A stretch of 64,000 nt of DNA from Eunapius fragilis (taxonomy: Eukaryota > Porifera > Demospongiae > Spongillida > Spongillidae): the NCBI GenBank assembly GCA_963681505.1, contig OY811975.1, forward strand, positions 4,156,345 through 4,220,344, given 5' to 3'. The notes beneath the pieces were generated by a model. The model had not been told where the DNA came from and did not search any database. It saw nothing but the letters and a program-made list of their open reading frames with translations. Of this stretch, positions 46,747 to 58,668 are shown piece after piece. Both the position numbers and the translations under genes were made by a program. How positions within the stretch are numbered: the stretch's first letter is position 1; every line of letters starts with the position of its first letter.

Positions 46747-47942
46747 ACCCCTTATACCTACTTCACGAGCCTGAAATTGATTGTAATGTAATTGGGGGAA
46801 GGAGGCTAGGGACACATTTTCCTGTCTAGCCACCCAGCTTTGCCATATTGGGTCTCCAAAATCAAAATGCAGCTTTGTGTATGAAACATACAGTAGGTTG
46901 AACCTCACCTTGACTAGGTCTCTTGTAAGAGCAATTATGGCCCGGACTCTCGTAGCTTAAAATTTTTTTACTGTAGGTGTATAATCCATGTTCATGTATC
47001 TTAACTGTAGTAAGCCATATTACAGTACCTTAATTATGATTATGAAAGTACAAATTTATTTACATATCTTGTGAAACCACAAGTTCATTTACCACACTGC
47101 TGTTTTTCCTCTCTTCTCCTCCACCTCTTTCTCCTTCCCTCCTCCCATCCTCCTCCTCCCTCCCCCTCCTCTCCTCCTCCCCCTTCTACTTATACCCATC
47201 CTCACACTTCTCCCTCTCCTGCCCCGAAGATGTGTGGTCTGTGAGCTCATCACTGTTGCCATGGCAGCTCTACAGGGGATGAGCCTGTCCTCTGCAGTAC
47301 GGAGTTTATTAGTTACCATCATTTGGAGGTATGTCTCCATTGGCGCTACATGTATGTGTCCATTGGTCCTACACATATCATGGGTGTACACAGGGGGGGG
47401 GGTCATTGGGTTCGAACAACCCCCCGTCCTATCCCCAAAGCGAGATCGCCTTCATCATTGAGTCTAATCAGTTTTATTAAGAACAAAATATATTGTATGA
47501 TGCGTGTATGTTATTGTAAATTCACCTATTAACCAAATTCAACCCCCCCCCCCCCCCTCTTCCTGAAGGCTGCGTATCCTACATGTATTGGTCTTCACTC
47601 ATTGGTCCTCACTCATAGTGTTTTAAACTCTCCTCTAATCCCTGACCCTGTGGAGTCATTATAGTTACAGGAAGTAGGAAGAGGTGTGGTTTTAGTTAAG
47701 GGAGATGAAATGTCCACCCCCTCCCCCCATTGGGAGCACATACATCTCCTACACTTTACCTGTATCCCTACACTGAGCATATGTTGGCACATTGTCACTG
47801 CAGTAAGAATGGTGGAGCCACCTATGTGCTCCTAGATAATAACAATGTGGAGAACATTGCTCAAGAGATGGTCAGGCTTTTGTTTGTGCTGTACCGTTCC
47901 CCTCTTCCCCATCAGTCCCTCCTCCCCATCACTGTGAATTGA
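45892..47942 (+). CDS. Candidate multi-exon gene of unknown function
   Basis: Four exons fit in phase: 45892-45993 (VALIGKDGGCDYTKEFATQR, then IDMGIQPDLLQKDL), 46597-46646 (SPVILHFTIPTASFQA), 47230-47328 (CVVCELITVAMAALQG, then MSLSSAVRSLLVTIIW) and 47804 on (SKNGGATYVLLDNNNVENIA). The last either splices at 47870 (gtcagg) or runs to a stop at 47942. The residue pattern looks protein-like and phases agree, but the 46597 acceptor (aaaaag) has no pyrimidine tract and no family was recognised. A later frame at about 48040-48180 (MIEWRYTQVVCQQLWFQAQW) could not be joined. Confidence 0.35.
46688..46744. repeat. (TG)n microsatellite
   Basis: About 28 TG units. A wider TG/ATG-rich zone lies at about 46345-46560. 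Confidence 0.95.
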
Positions 47943-48792
47943 TGGGGAGGAGGCAGCAGTGATGAGAAGACATCCAGTCAGATTTTCTGGTAAGCTCTCT
48001 GAGCTCCTCCCCCCCCCCCCCCTCTTCCCATCAGATTGGTCAGAAAAACTCCTGATGATTGAGTGGAGGTATACCCAGGTGGTCTGCCAGCAGCTCTGGT
48101 TCCAGGCTCAGTGGGCTACCTACATGACTGCCTGGTATGGACCAGGGACTGAACCCATCATACCGAACAATGTGATGTAGCTCATGACTGTGCCAGTCAC
48201 CCTTCCAACCTCCACCAGGAGAACTACTACTCAAATGTAAAGCGTTGTGTTTTCATCATATAATGCTTGCTAGCAGACTGTAAAGTTGTTCAGTGGTGTT
48301 TTGTATGGTGCTGACATAAGTTTGTATGTTTGTGTACCAAATGTATCAAATGTGGACAGTTGAAGAAGGGCTGGTATTTGTATTAGCTGCTGTCTGAAAC
48401 TCACAGGTCTTTGTGGTTTCATAAGTACTGCCTCTTTAATTAGGAGTGGTGACATGTGGAAGAATTGTTATTGGTTGTGGGTTTTATGTAAACTTTTCAA
48501 TTAAGAGGTCAGATAATTCGTTGTTTTTCTTGCTCGTAGCTCTGCATTGGCAGACTTATATGTAAGGCACTCACTCTGCAATGGCTGCAAAGTACATGTA
48601 GGTTCTGCATTGTGACATACCTCACTGAGGTCAGATCTCGCACCTCATTGTGTCGAATTGAAGGAAAGCCTCCTGATGGGCAATTCATGGCATGCTCCAG
48701 GAGCCACATATGCAATATGATGGTAATAAAGGAGGTTGCCAGCCATAGCGTAAACAGATAGCATCTCTAAAAGCACTCTAGGTTCTCAGGGC

Positions 48793-48903
48793 GATACCCA
48801 GAGGGGGTTCCGTAACCAAGGAAACCAATAAAATTGCTAGTAAAATCTGATTTTACTAGCAATTTTATAGGTTTCCTTGGTTACAAACCCCCTCTGGGTA
48901 TGG
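48793..48903. repeat. Near-perfect 111-bp palindrome
   Basis: Arms of about 55 bases (gatacccagagggggttccg ... gctagtaaaatc) face each other across a single base at 48848. Mismatches are few (for example ttccgt versus ttacaaa near the outer third). It can form a long hairpin or cruciform. Confidence 0.9.
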
Positions 48904-49379
48904 CCGTGGTTCTTTTCCCCAAATTGTTGGATCCCACGCTCAGGAGGCAACGAAGTTGCACAAGTGATGCATGGTATCCTCAAGAGGTATGAAGAGCTCA
49001 CTACTGTGAGGTATAGTTAGAGCAAGGTATGTCCATTTACCAGATTTTAGTACATGTTTTTTATTTTAAACACATACACCAGCATCTTTGCCATTGTGTA
49101 TGTGAGTGATGAGTGCCAGCCTTCATGCCATCGATCACCATGGCATCCTGTTTTGTGTTACTGGCCATTGAACAGTGTTTAGTAAGAAACATGCAGGTAC
49201 ATGTATGTGAGCACTGCCCATGTGTGTGGGTGGTATGTATAGTATGCAAGCACTTATATTGTTTTTCCAGCTGTGGGTTGTGTTTATGTTTGCATGTGTA
49301 TGTGATAGATAGCTAAACCACCCATTTGAGCGCAGCCATTCCTATTCTCAAGAAAAATCTTTATGTATGGTTGGAATTA

Positions 49380-49620
49380 GCCCTGGATCCAGGATTTGGA
49401 GGGGGGGGGGGGAAGCCAGTGGCAGATCCAGAATTAAATTAAAGGGGGATTGGAGGGACAGAGACACCAAAGGGAGATGTGCTCGGGTTGCAGACCTAAT
49501 TCCCCCCCCCCCTCCCCTCTGTCCGCCAGTGTCTGCATAGGAATTAAGTAGTCTGCCATACACATGATTGTGCATGGGGGGCGGGGGGCGGGGGGCGGGG
49601 CAGCTTTGGGCTATTCCATT
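49380..49620. repeat. G/C-run repeat with GGATCC/AGATCC ends
   Basis: ccctggatccaggattt plus 12 G, then gtggcagatccagaatt with a G-rich stretch, a C run at about 49502 and g(6)cg(6)cg-type repeats at about 49577-49600. Resembles ends of the dispersed family noted at 11965 and 36985. Confidence 0.5.
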
Positions 49621-49790
49621 ATTTAACCATACACACCTACAGATGACAATAATTGCAAACGTAACCCCCAGGACAATATATAAAACCACCTTTTGTTGTT
49701 AAGTTTTTTAATACCCCCAGACAAGCTTCTATTTGGTTACATCTCCCCTGGACAAGCTTATGTTATACCTGCTAACCCCTACCACTCCCA

Positions 49791-49813
49791 CCCCCCCCCC
49801 CCCCCCCCCCCCC
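49791..49813. repeat. Poly(C) tract, 23 bases, beside an imperfect tandem repeat
   Basis: The C run is flanked at about 49720-49880 by imperfect units of ccccnggacaagctt / tatnctacc-like sequence (ccccagacaagcttct, cccctggacaagctta, caagtacaagcttatt, ccccgggacaggcatt). Confidence 0.8.
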
Positions 49814-50111
49814 AAGTACAAGCTTATTATGTTTTATCTGCTAGCACCCCGGGACAGGCATTTATACTACCCCCCTCAGGTCATATTTGCAACCCTGGAC
49901 AATGACATCGACATGTTTCTAAACACAACCCCCCACCATGGACACCATTTTTGTCATCTGTAGGAGTGTACAGTTAAATAATTGAATAATCCAATTGGTA
50001 CCAGAGGGGCGGGATATGAATTTGGGGGGGCGCATGCACATGGCTAGATCGCTGAAATCAACCTTAGCCTTAGTTTGGTAATGTAAAACTGATGGCCTTT
50101 CCTAACTCCCC

Positions 50112-50375
50112 AGTATTGCAACGTCCAATACCCCACCGGGTTCAAACCTATCATAACTTTCAGTAGGAGTAATCAAATCGCTTCAAATTCAGTTTGAAAA
50201 TAGGGAGGTCCCTACATGCACATTTTCCCGCTTTATATAGCGTGACACAACTTGCCGTGATAGGTACAGGAACCTCTCTACCCACAAACTGAATTTTAAA
50301 AGTGATTTGATTATAGGAGAACCAAAAAGTATTTGGCGGGTTTGAACCTAGTGGGGTATCACACATTGCAATACC
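50112..50375. mobile_element. Foldback element, second copy of the 40264 family
   Basis: Left arm 50112-50214 and right arm 50268-50375 are inverted copies with mismatches (gggttcaaacct / gcgggtttgaacct; caaactgaattt / aaattcagtttg). The right flank continues with sequence shared with 40264 (gaagtgttgagaataagaag) to about 50511, ending ttggaaactgtccc. Confidence 0.85.
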
Positions 50376-50524
50376 CCAAAATGTATTTCACCATACAGAA
50401 ATGGTGACTATGAAGTGTTGAGAATAAGAAGTCATTAGCCTTAACCGTTTGGAAGTTATAGTTATTCAAACGCAAGGGAATATTGAAGGGCAATTTTGTT
50501 GGAAACTGTCCCATATATATAAAT

Positions 50525-50815
50525 TTATGTGCATACATGTATGTGTTTTTTGTACATGTATATATGTGAAAATGTATGTATCAGTGTGTGTTTTATGTGT
50601 ATGTGTACATGTATGTGTGCATGTTTTATGTATGTGTGTACATGTATGTATTTGTGTATGTTTTCACATGTATGTGTATTATGACACATGTGTACTTGTA
50701 TGTATGTGTGTGTTTTATGTATGTCTGTACATGTACATGCATATGTGTATAAATACATATGTGTACATGTATGTATTATGTGTGTGTTTTATGTATATGT
50801 GTGTGCATGTGTATA
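50525..50815. repeat. ATGTATG/TGTACATG-rich low-complexity tract
   Basis: About 290 bases of atgtatgtgt, tgtacatgta and ttttatgtatgt units. Open frames rich in Cys/Val/Met/Tyr or His/Thr across it are artefacts. Confidence 0.9.
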
Positions 50816-51234
50816 CAATTGATCGTTTGAAGTAATAATAGCACCATAAACAAACATGTACAAAATAAAATTCTATGTTCTTGACCTTCATGTTTTCTCA
50901 GCCTTGTAGAGACTCACTGATGAAGAACCACGTGTGTAGCTATGTTAGTGATTCAGTGTCAGCGCTCTATTTGACATGCTCTCGCCTGAAAGAGTGCTGC
51001 AAGATGTAAAATAGGTCACAGTCAAGTTGAACTTTAATTTAGGAGTATTGGAGTTAGTGATACATTAGTGTGGGCCTATTGCTTTCTGGCCACTTAATTA
51101 TATGTAATCTTTTGTTTTAAGTAATGAATTACTTCCGAACGTGATAAACAGATCTTGTTAGGACTGATATTTGTTTTATGGGACACAAATATAAGGCATA
51201 GTCTCCCTGTCTGAAGTAATCTCTGTGGATGCTA

Positions 51235-51720
51235 TCACAGCCTCACCCGTCCACCAAAGGGTATACTGTCAAAGAAACTAGAGGACCCACCAGTTCTCAT
51301 TGTTGTTGAAAGCATCATCACCTGCTGACAAGGCTCGGCTGCTCTCTGTGTCAGCACCTCATGCTGCATCCTGGCTACTGGTCACACCTCCTAGTCTTTG
51401 AACCCAATGAACTGTAATTCTCCATCCAATGGTGGCTAGGGATGGAGATGGCTAGAGGTTCCTCATGTTCTTTGTGCCCTGGCGCTACTACCTGTAAACA
51501 GGGTGGTGATGTTGTCACTGCATGGCCACAACCATCTGCCTAACGTGTATGTTGAGTTCTGCCATCGTGCCCATCTTCCAGGAGTGAGAGTAGAGTCAGG
51601 CAGTACCATTACACCAGACCTAAGCCGTACCCAGCCAGCGGATGTACTTGTCCTCGATTGGGAGAGAGGGAATACATCCACTGGCCGGGCGGCTTAAGTC
51701 TGGTGTACTGCCAAGATGGA
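51235..51720 (+). pseudogene. Retroelement relic, family 1, C-terminal half
   Basis: ADKARLLSVSAPHAASWLLV at about 51325 matches the block before the Cys/His cluster; GGDVV, EFCHRAHLPGVRVESG and QPADVLVLDW follow in broken frames. In-frame stops and missing residues show long decay. Confidence 0.75.
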
Positions 51721-52503
51721 CATGGTGGCAGAACGCAGATGGTTGTACAACAATGGTTGTACAATTTTACAATGTACAGGCATCTGTATTGCTACACACT
51801 CAACAGGATAAAGTGGGAAGGAAAAGTTTACATAATCACCCACGACTACCTATATACATAGTTCTTATCTAAAAGACCAAGCCTCCTGTCTGCTTTCAGC
51901 AAGTCCATCAATACCAGCAACTATCCACATTCACACATACAGTTCTTACACCACCAAATACAAATGCCAAGCACACCACAAATCTACATGCATGCATCAC
52001 ATGAAGTCTGCAGAGCCTTGTAGCTACTTGATGACCACACAAAGGCTGCAATGTCCCTTCTATTTGAGTTGTTGCTAAAGCTTTGTGTCATGCTGGCTGT
52101 ATCACATTGACCATACAGCCATCTAGGGAGCATTTCATGTGGAGTAGGAAAAATAAATAAAAAGAACTGTTAGTGTTCTTAGCCTATCCTGTTGATCACT
52201 ACCCCTTTATGTTGGGCAGATGACCTCTGATAGGGGTAGGCTAAGAACACATGTAAGGCAGAATTATGGGTACATGTATGAAGGGAACTGCATATGTGTT
52301 ATCTTGTTGTTACATGTAGTACATATGAGTTGGTGTATGGGGTGCATGCCATATTGTTGCCCCTTGGCAATAAGTGATATAACCTCAGAGTTGCCTTAGC
52401 AACGAATTTTTAAAATTCCCCCTCTAAGGTTTTTATCAAAGAAACCCCATGTGTGGGACTGGTAGTGTTCACTGTTATGCTCACTGTTCTAGTGTGTGAT
52501 GTG

Positions 52504-52550
<47 letters not shown>

Positions 52551-54825
52551 TGTGTGTGTGTGTGTGAATTTAAACTCATGTTGGTCTAATGATCTGTAGG
52601 CTAGGTGGTTGGCCAGCTATACGCTAGGGTGCTGGTGTGCCTGTGGGGTAACCTGGTGTGTACATGCTGTTATTAAGGGATAACAAGTGACACAATCCAT
52701 CATCGAGAAAAAACATCAGTGGGGGGGGGGGGGGGGGGGGGAGACAAATGTTAAGTTGAAACTTTTAGGAGGACTTTATACCAAGCGAGCCAATTCTGTG
52801 CATGGGTTGTGTAACTTGTTATCCCTTCATTGCCAAGAGGGGGCAAAAATATGGGAGGTGTGGGGCACTCCCGCCCCATCAATGAAACTATGCTGGTGTG
52901 TAGGGTCATTGGGAATGTGCACACTTTTGCTAGTGTGTACTGGTATGTGGTTGGTGGACAATATGAGTTGGGTGTGTATGCTGATGGGGTCATATAGTTG
53001 TGTATGCTGGGAGTGTACGCTCATGTTGGGGGTGAAAAATGTTATTTGATGTGTTGGGTGAGTAATATAGAATTCTGAGTGTGACTGTGTTTTGAGTCAT
53101 GGGCACCCCCCCCCCCCCCCCTTTTGAGACTCAATGGCGCCCCACCCCCAACCCCTTGTAATAAATGCTTGTTAAATAATTTAACCCCTGTCCCAGTATT
53201 GATTTCTACTTACATGCGCCTCCCCCCTGCCCACCTCCCTACATAGGCGGCGCTGACGCTATGGCAAGTACGGCGAACGCCGTAGCATTTTTTATGTTAC
53301 ACCCCTGCTCATATATTGAAGACCCTCTTTCCACCCCCCCCCCCCCCCCCCACCCCCCCCCCCAGTCCGCCGTATCACTTTATTTATTGCTCCGCCGCCA
53401 CTGCCCTATAATTGGTGCCCCTCCCCTCACCTCTGCCCCCCCCCCCCCCCCCCCCCCCCCTTCTAGAAAAGCTGGGGGCACCCATGGGAGTGCACACTTG
53501 TTAGTATCTGTGGGTTATGTGATGGTGTGTATAATACATGTGCAGGACAACATTAACTCACCTGTATGCTTGATCACATGGTGGCCATGTTGCCTGAAGT
53601 CATACTAGCTGATGTTTCCCCGGAGATGAAGCCAGTATGCTAAAACCCAAGCACCATATAATGGTAGATGTAAAGAGCATAGCATACACGTATATACAAA
53701 TTTATGCACCCCAAGAAGCCACAAGACACATAAGCAAAAGGATACTCAAGCATTAAATAATTTGAGACTCACCGTTCCTTTCATATACATGTAGCACGGA
53801 CCACCCCTATTAGGCCCATACGAATATGCGCTCCTAACTTTTAATACGGCTATTTTCAGACAGTACAATACGAACAGGTTGATATCAAAGGATGAGGTCA
53901 TATGGGGGGAGCAAATTGATTGGCTGGAAGGAGTACAGTATGCGATCGCAGTCCCCGGCCCCCATAGGTGTCAGCGCGTTAAGTTACAACTAGCGAACGT
54001 GGCGTGTACTATATGTATGCATAGTACTGATGCATATCCGCCACTTCTGTAACAGTAACAATGTGCCATTCTGCACTTAGTAACAATCCGCAATTGTACA
54101 TAACCCACCTTTGCAAAAATGTGGTTGGCCGTCTATGTGCTAATTGATGCGCATCCACCCCTCGTCGGATGGGGTGGGGCTGGCCTGGATACATGCACGA
54201 GTTTATTAACGAAATGCTGCTTATTGTAGTTATTGAAGCTAACGGGAGTGTTGAAATTATAATTACCTGCGATAGTAATTAAATTTTTGTCTTGATTTTT
54301 GTATAACGTTGCATACTTACAACGCAATGAAAAATAAAATTCGAATTCAGCCCAATTTTTAGTATTTTTTGAGTTTATTTAGAATTCAATTTGAAATAAA
54401 AATGCAAGATGACCGCCGATGTATGGGCCATTTCTCCATATGTATAGTGCAAGATTGTTAAATATTGCTATAGTGCATATTGTTATATATCACTAATGTT
54501 TTTTTATTTCACGCCATGCAGTCGCAGCTAAGAGGCATGCACGCACAGCAGTGGTTGTACGTGATATATCAAAACTTAGTACATGCACGGGACGGTCAGT
54601 TATTTAGGCATGCATGCGTGCGTATACGACGCAGTGTATTTTCCCTGCATGATTTCCCCCTCCTGGCTGATTTCCCCCTCCTGGCAGCATGCAGCCGTAT
54701 ATCGTGCCTTATCAAGTAGGTCCTACTACCCGGTTGTACTACACACAGCTGTTTGAATAAACCCGTATAAACAATTAACGCTACATCAGAGGTGATGCAT
54801 TGATCTTAAAAGGTACACGAACAAA
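51721..54825. other. Intergenic stretch of low-complexity and repeat sequence
   Basis: Includes a small inverted repeat (ttcttagcctatcct at about 52177 / aggggtaggctaagaa at about 52235), the TG array at 52505, a G run at about 52722, C runs at about 53106, 53334 and 53439, and an AT-rich segment at about 54225-54370 that resembles 63440-63560. No gene supported. Confidence 0.5.
52505..52566. repeat. (TG)n microsatellite
   Basis: About 30 TG units with one TA interruption. Confidence 0.95.
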
Positions 54826-55845
54826 ATGTCGCTAGGAGAAACCACCGACAACAGCTCCTTCAGCCCCTATCAGGCTAAAATAGCTCTGGTGTCCATCAGC
54901 GCCATCGGGGGTGTAGCGGTTCTCGTGTGCTCGGTGGCCCTTCTCCTGGTGGGGACAAGAAAGCTCTGCTCCCAGCTGCCCTACCGCCTGGCTTCGTTTC
55001 CTGTCATAGTCGGCCTAGTAAGCGGAGCCGTGTGCGTCTTGGAGGTGCTGTCCTTCCCGGTGGGCGAACGGATGTTGAGCGCGGGCGACGTGTGCAAGTC
55101 CGTGGGTTACCTGATGCAGTGTGCCCAGCTGTCCAAGTTAGTCGTCACTACCTGCCTCACGCTCCACCTGTTAGCCCTCACAGTGTGCAACAAGAACGCC
55201 AGAAGGCTAGAGGTCATCTACGTCGTCCTGACATTGGCCCTGCCGCTGCTGGCGTCTGTCGCCCCCCTAATCTTGGGGTCGTACGGGCCGGTGGCGGGAA
55301 CGTGGTGCTGGATCAGTCCCTCCAACAAGCATGGGTTCGTCCTGCTGTATTCGCTGTGGTACTTACCAGCCGCTGCGACCCTGATCTTTGAAGGTGTGTC
55401 GGCTGCCCTCATCGTGGCCTTGGCGGTGTGGAGGTCCCACGCGGAGAAGAAGAACACGATGATACTCGTCACGAGACGCCGAGCGCGAAGGCCCGTCCCC
55501 CTCAGTACAATTGTGGCTCTCCTGGCTTACCCCGTCGCCTGGTGTGTCCTTAGTGTGCCGCCCATAATCGAAGGCGTTTACGGGTTTATCAGAGGAAATA
55601 CGGATAGCCAGAAAACCCCTTTGCAGTACGGGCTCTTCCTGGCAACTGCCATCTGCACGCCCGCGTGGAGCCTGGTGGCGGGTGCAATCCTTATCGTGCA
55701 CGTGACATTTGAGATAGTAACGGGCGACGCTACTGGCGGGCTCTTGCTGTCCAGCTCGTTGCGCGACGAGAGCAGTGAGACCAGCCGTGGGCCAGCGGTC
55801 AATAGTAACAGCTACCAGAGTTATCGGACGCCGGAGCCGACGTGA
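54826..55845 (+). CDS. Seven-transmembrane receptor, member 1 (339 aa, single exon)
   Basis: Seven hydrophobic segments at about residues 20-44, 53-75, 95-120, 128-150, 172-200, 225-247 and 264-290. The N-terminus is short, with an N-glycosylation site (NSS). A cysteine before or in TM3 and the cysteine of GTWCWI in the second extracellular loop can form the conserved GPCR disulphide. The second intracellular loop reads NKNARRLEVIYV, matching HKNMKRLEVLYV in member 2; there is no DRY motif. TM6 has AYPVAW; TM7 has CTPAWSL and ILIVHV. The WCWI loop and short termini recall cAMP-receptor-like/GCR1 (class E-like) receptors; ligand unknown and class assignment is inference. The C-tail is Ser/Thr-rich. 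Member 2 is convergent with it. Confidence 0.85.
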   Translation: MSLGETTDNSSFSPYQAKIALVSISAIGGVAVLVCSVALLLVGTRKLCSQLPYRLASFPVIVGLVSGAVCVLEVLSFPVGERMLSAGDVCKSVGYLMQCAQLSKLVVTTCLTLHLLALTVCNKNARRLEVIYVVLTLALPLLASVAPLILGSYGPVAGTWCWISPSNKHGFVLLYSLWYLPAAATLIFEGVSAALIVALAVWRSHAEKKNTMILVTRRRARRPVPLSTIVALLAYPVAWCVLSVPPIIEGVYGFIRGNTDSQKTPLQYGLFLATAICTPAWSLVAGAILIVHVTFEIVTGDATGGLLLSSSLRDESSETSRGPAVNSNSYQSYRTPEPT

Positions 55846-56015
55846 GAATGGGAGCGGTGAATCGCATCATTATAACTTAAAGGTTTTTTGTAACATGTGG
55901 TGCCAGATGTATGTGCTGGTGTTGTATAAGTGTGAGGTATGAGCGTAGGACATGTGTTGTAATTGCTCTCTGATTTTGCAGTCAATCGTCATTCGGCTCT
56001 ATTACTTGCGCGGAC

Positions 56016-56153
56016 GCGGGTGGCGTTACACATGTAAAGGCCAGCTTTAATCAAAAAGTGCGCAGCAAGAGTAGATGCACAGTACATATACAGGCACACA
56101 GATCAAGTACGCATGCGCAACAATTAACTAAGATGTCACTATTCCCCTCCCCC
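56016..56153 (-). repeat. Polypurine tract and probable start of a 3' LTR
   Basis: On the minus strand, gggggaggggaatag (56153-56139) is a polypurine tract followed at once by TGACATC (56138 downward), the expected LTR start. attaaag at about 56050 could be a polyadenylation signal. The LTR end is not defined, and no matching 5' LTR was found. Confidence 0.5.
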
Positions 56154-57650
56154 GGGAACAATAATTAGTCGTATGTATTATCAGAGATAGATATAATGTC
56201 CGAATCTTTCCTGCTTTTTGTGCCTTCGGTTGGACTTTCCGCTAGTTTGACCCGCCGGATTTCGAAATTCAATTTGAGGTAGTTCGCGTTCGCCAATACC
56301 CTCTGGAGGTAAAGGTACTGTAGTAATTTCCTCTTCATGATCAGCTACCATCTGCTTTCCATCAACCGGGTTCTGAAATACTTCAGCATCAAGTGGTTCT
56401 GGTTCGTCAATACCCTCTAGACGTTCTGCAATAGTTGCCTCTTCTTGTGTAACGAGCAAGGGCATTGTCTCCCGTCCTCGTCACGTTTTCCTCCAAGGGT
56501 GTGGCTTCCGGTAAGGTAACACACGGCTTCAACCTGTCAAAATGAACCACAGTACGCCTTCGACGAGAATCCCTGTGTTGGAGCAAGAACAAAACATCAC
56601 TTATTTGTTTTAGTACCTTGTATGGTCCCTGTCGATATCGATGCAGCTTTGGTGATTTCCCCCGAGGAACTGCTGGGCAATGAAGCCATACTAAATCATC
56701 TACCACGTACGGTTTTCCATGTGTAGCTCTATCGTATAGAGCCTTTTGCCGTTGATGTTGCAGTCCCATTCTTTCTCGAACCCGTTGGTAGGCACTCTCC
56801 AGACACAGCCTCAGATCCAGGGCATACTGATTGACCTGTGAGGAAGTGGTAGACCGGCGGAGGAAGGCCATACATAACATCAGCAGGGAGGCGTGCCTCC
56901 CGACCGGACATCAAATAAAAGGGTGTGCACCCAGTTGACTCTTGCACACTAGTGCGGTAGGCCAGCATGACCATCGGGAGATAAAGGTCCCACTCCTGTT
57001 CATTCTCAGATACGGCAAGGCTGAGGAGATTAAGCAGTGTACGATTAAACCTTTCCACTAGACCGTCCGATTGCGGATGGTAAGGCGTAGTTCTAGTTTT
57101 GATTATGCCTAGCAATTTGCATAATTCCTTCAACAAGGTAGATTCAAAGTTACGGCCCTGATCGGTATGGAGAATATCGGGTACTCCAAAATGGCTGACA
57201 AAATGGTGGACAAAAATACCCGCAACAGTCCCCACCTCCATATTGGCCATTGGGTATGCCTCCATCCATTTGGTAAAATAGTCACCCACTACTAACACAT
57301 ACCTGTTACCTCTATCGGTCATCGGCAGGGGCCCGAGTATGTCCATAGCAACTCGCTGCAGTGGATAGCCAGCTATGTCAGTTTTAAGTTGAGCTCGCCT
57401 GGTTTTGGGTGGTGACTTTCTGGAAGCACACTTTTCACAGCTTTTGCATCAATTCTCCACGTCGCGACGTTGTCCTGGCCAGTAGAATCTGCAGCGAATC
57501 TTCTCCAACGTCTTTAGTGTGCCAAAAGGACTGCCAGCATCGTGCATGATACTGCTTCAAAACGCTTCGAATCCACGATTTTGGTACTACAAGCTGCAGG
57601 TAACCATTAGATCCCCCTCCAGGCACGTCCAACCACGCGCCTCTCCCCTA
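56138..57650 (-). mobile_element. 5'-truncated Ty3/gypsy retrotransposon fragment (integrase region), broken
   Basis: On the minus strand, 57640-57360 shows a degraded zinc-binding N-terminal integrase region in several frames. 57346 downward carries the catalytic core, with the DDE residues seen in VGDYFTKWME, HTDQGRNFES and DGLVERFNRT. The frame shifts near 56840-56870; the chromodomain-like C-terminal part follows (YDRATHGKPYVVDDLVWL, GPYKVLKQ, VHFDRLKP), and after another shift an acidic tail ends QERFGHYIYL, stop near 56181. No gag, protease, RT or RNase H is present. It lies between two convergent receptor genes. Confidence 0.88.
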
Positions 57651-57659
57651 GCCTAGCTG

Positions 57660-58019
57660 ATACACCGTGCTGCTGCACTATATCTCATGGCTCTGACGTA
57701 CTGTTATAGGTTGTGAGCCGATAAATGGCCATGCACGCAATGATTGGCACCCAAAGAGTTTGACCGAATCGACAGGGACACGATTTATACATGATGTTGT
57801 GCGCGCGTGTCGGTACTGGTAGTACGCACCGTGTTGCATATGGTGATGGTAGCAGAATCCATGCATTTCGATCACTTAACGAATCTTGTTCGTTATAGAA
57901 GAGAACCACTGACGTTTGTAAGAAGCGGAAACACGGTGGTAATATAGTGGCATGGGCCCTGGAGGTTATTGTGTATTCATATGCTCGAAGTAGGTTGTAA
58001 TACACGCGAGAAATGTGCA
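57660..58019. other. Short intergenic stretch
   Basis: Mixed-composition sequence between the gypsy fragment and the single-arm foldback copy; minus-strand open frames of 65 and 111 codons have no recognisable features. Confidence 0.45.
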
Positions 58020-58357
58020 ATTATCCGTAACGGATCAAGTAAAAATTAACGAACAAATAGGTACAGGACCCCTCTGCGTATAAACCGTATATTTGAAGTG
58101 AATTGAGATTTCCTGCCGAAAGATATGGCCAGTTTAAACCCCAAGGGGTATCGGACGTTGCAACACTGGCACGAAAGCTAATACAAGACCCCACATCTAT
58201 TTTACATTATAGAAATGGTGTAGCATGTAGTGTTGAAAATACGAAGTCAATAGCGTTTACCGTTCCAAAGATATAGCGATTCAAACGTTAATCATTTTTA
58301 TGTATATAATTATAATTATATAATATAGCGAAGTATCATTTTCTCGGAAACTGTCCC
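58020..58357. mobile_element. Single-arm copy of the 40264 foldback family
   Basis: ccgtaacggatcaagt, gtgaattgag-tttcctgc, accccaaggggtatcggacg and gaagtcaatagcgttt follow the same order as the right arm at 40602-40842. The left arm is absent apart from a short start. It ends near ggaaactgtccc, the same end as the copy at 50112. Confidence 0.8.
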
Positions 58358-58448
58358 TATTACATACATATATGAGCAGGCAGTCACTGTGCATGCGCGA
58401 ACTGTTTGTCCGTGTGCACGTGTATGCAATATGCATGCATGCATGTGT

Positions 58449-58460
58449 ATATGTGTGCGT

Positions 58461-58495
<35 letters not shown>

Positions 58496-58573
58496 CGTGT
58501 GCGTGTGCGTGTGCGTGTGCGTGTGCGTGTGCGTGTGCGTGTGTGTGTGCGTGTATGTGTGTGTGTGGGTGTG
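58449..58573. repeat. TG/CG microsatellite
   Basis: Alternating gtgtgcgtgtgc units of about 120 bases, the 3' flank of receptor member 2. Alternating purine-pyrimidine sequence of this type can adopt Z-DNA. Confidence 0.95.
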
Positions 58574-58668
58574 TGTATTACGTATTATTTTTATTCGATA
58601 CATGTACAGCTGGTGACTCAGATCTCTCTTACTAAATTCTGGTGATCTAGTAATTATACAGATCTTGC

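Noticed and set aside
53261..53608. 115-codon open frame with proline runs
   Set aside because: It is produced by poly(C) tracts; the sequence outside the tracts shows no conserved domain.
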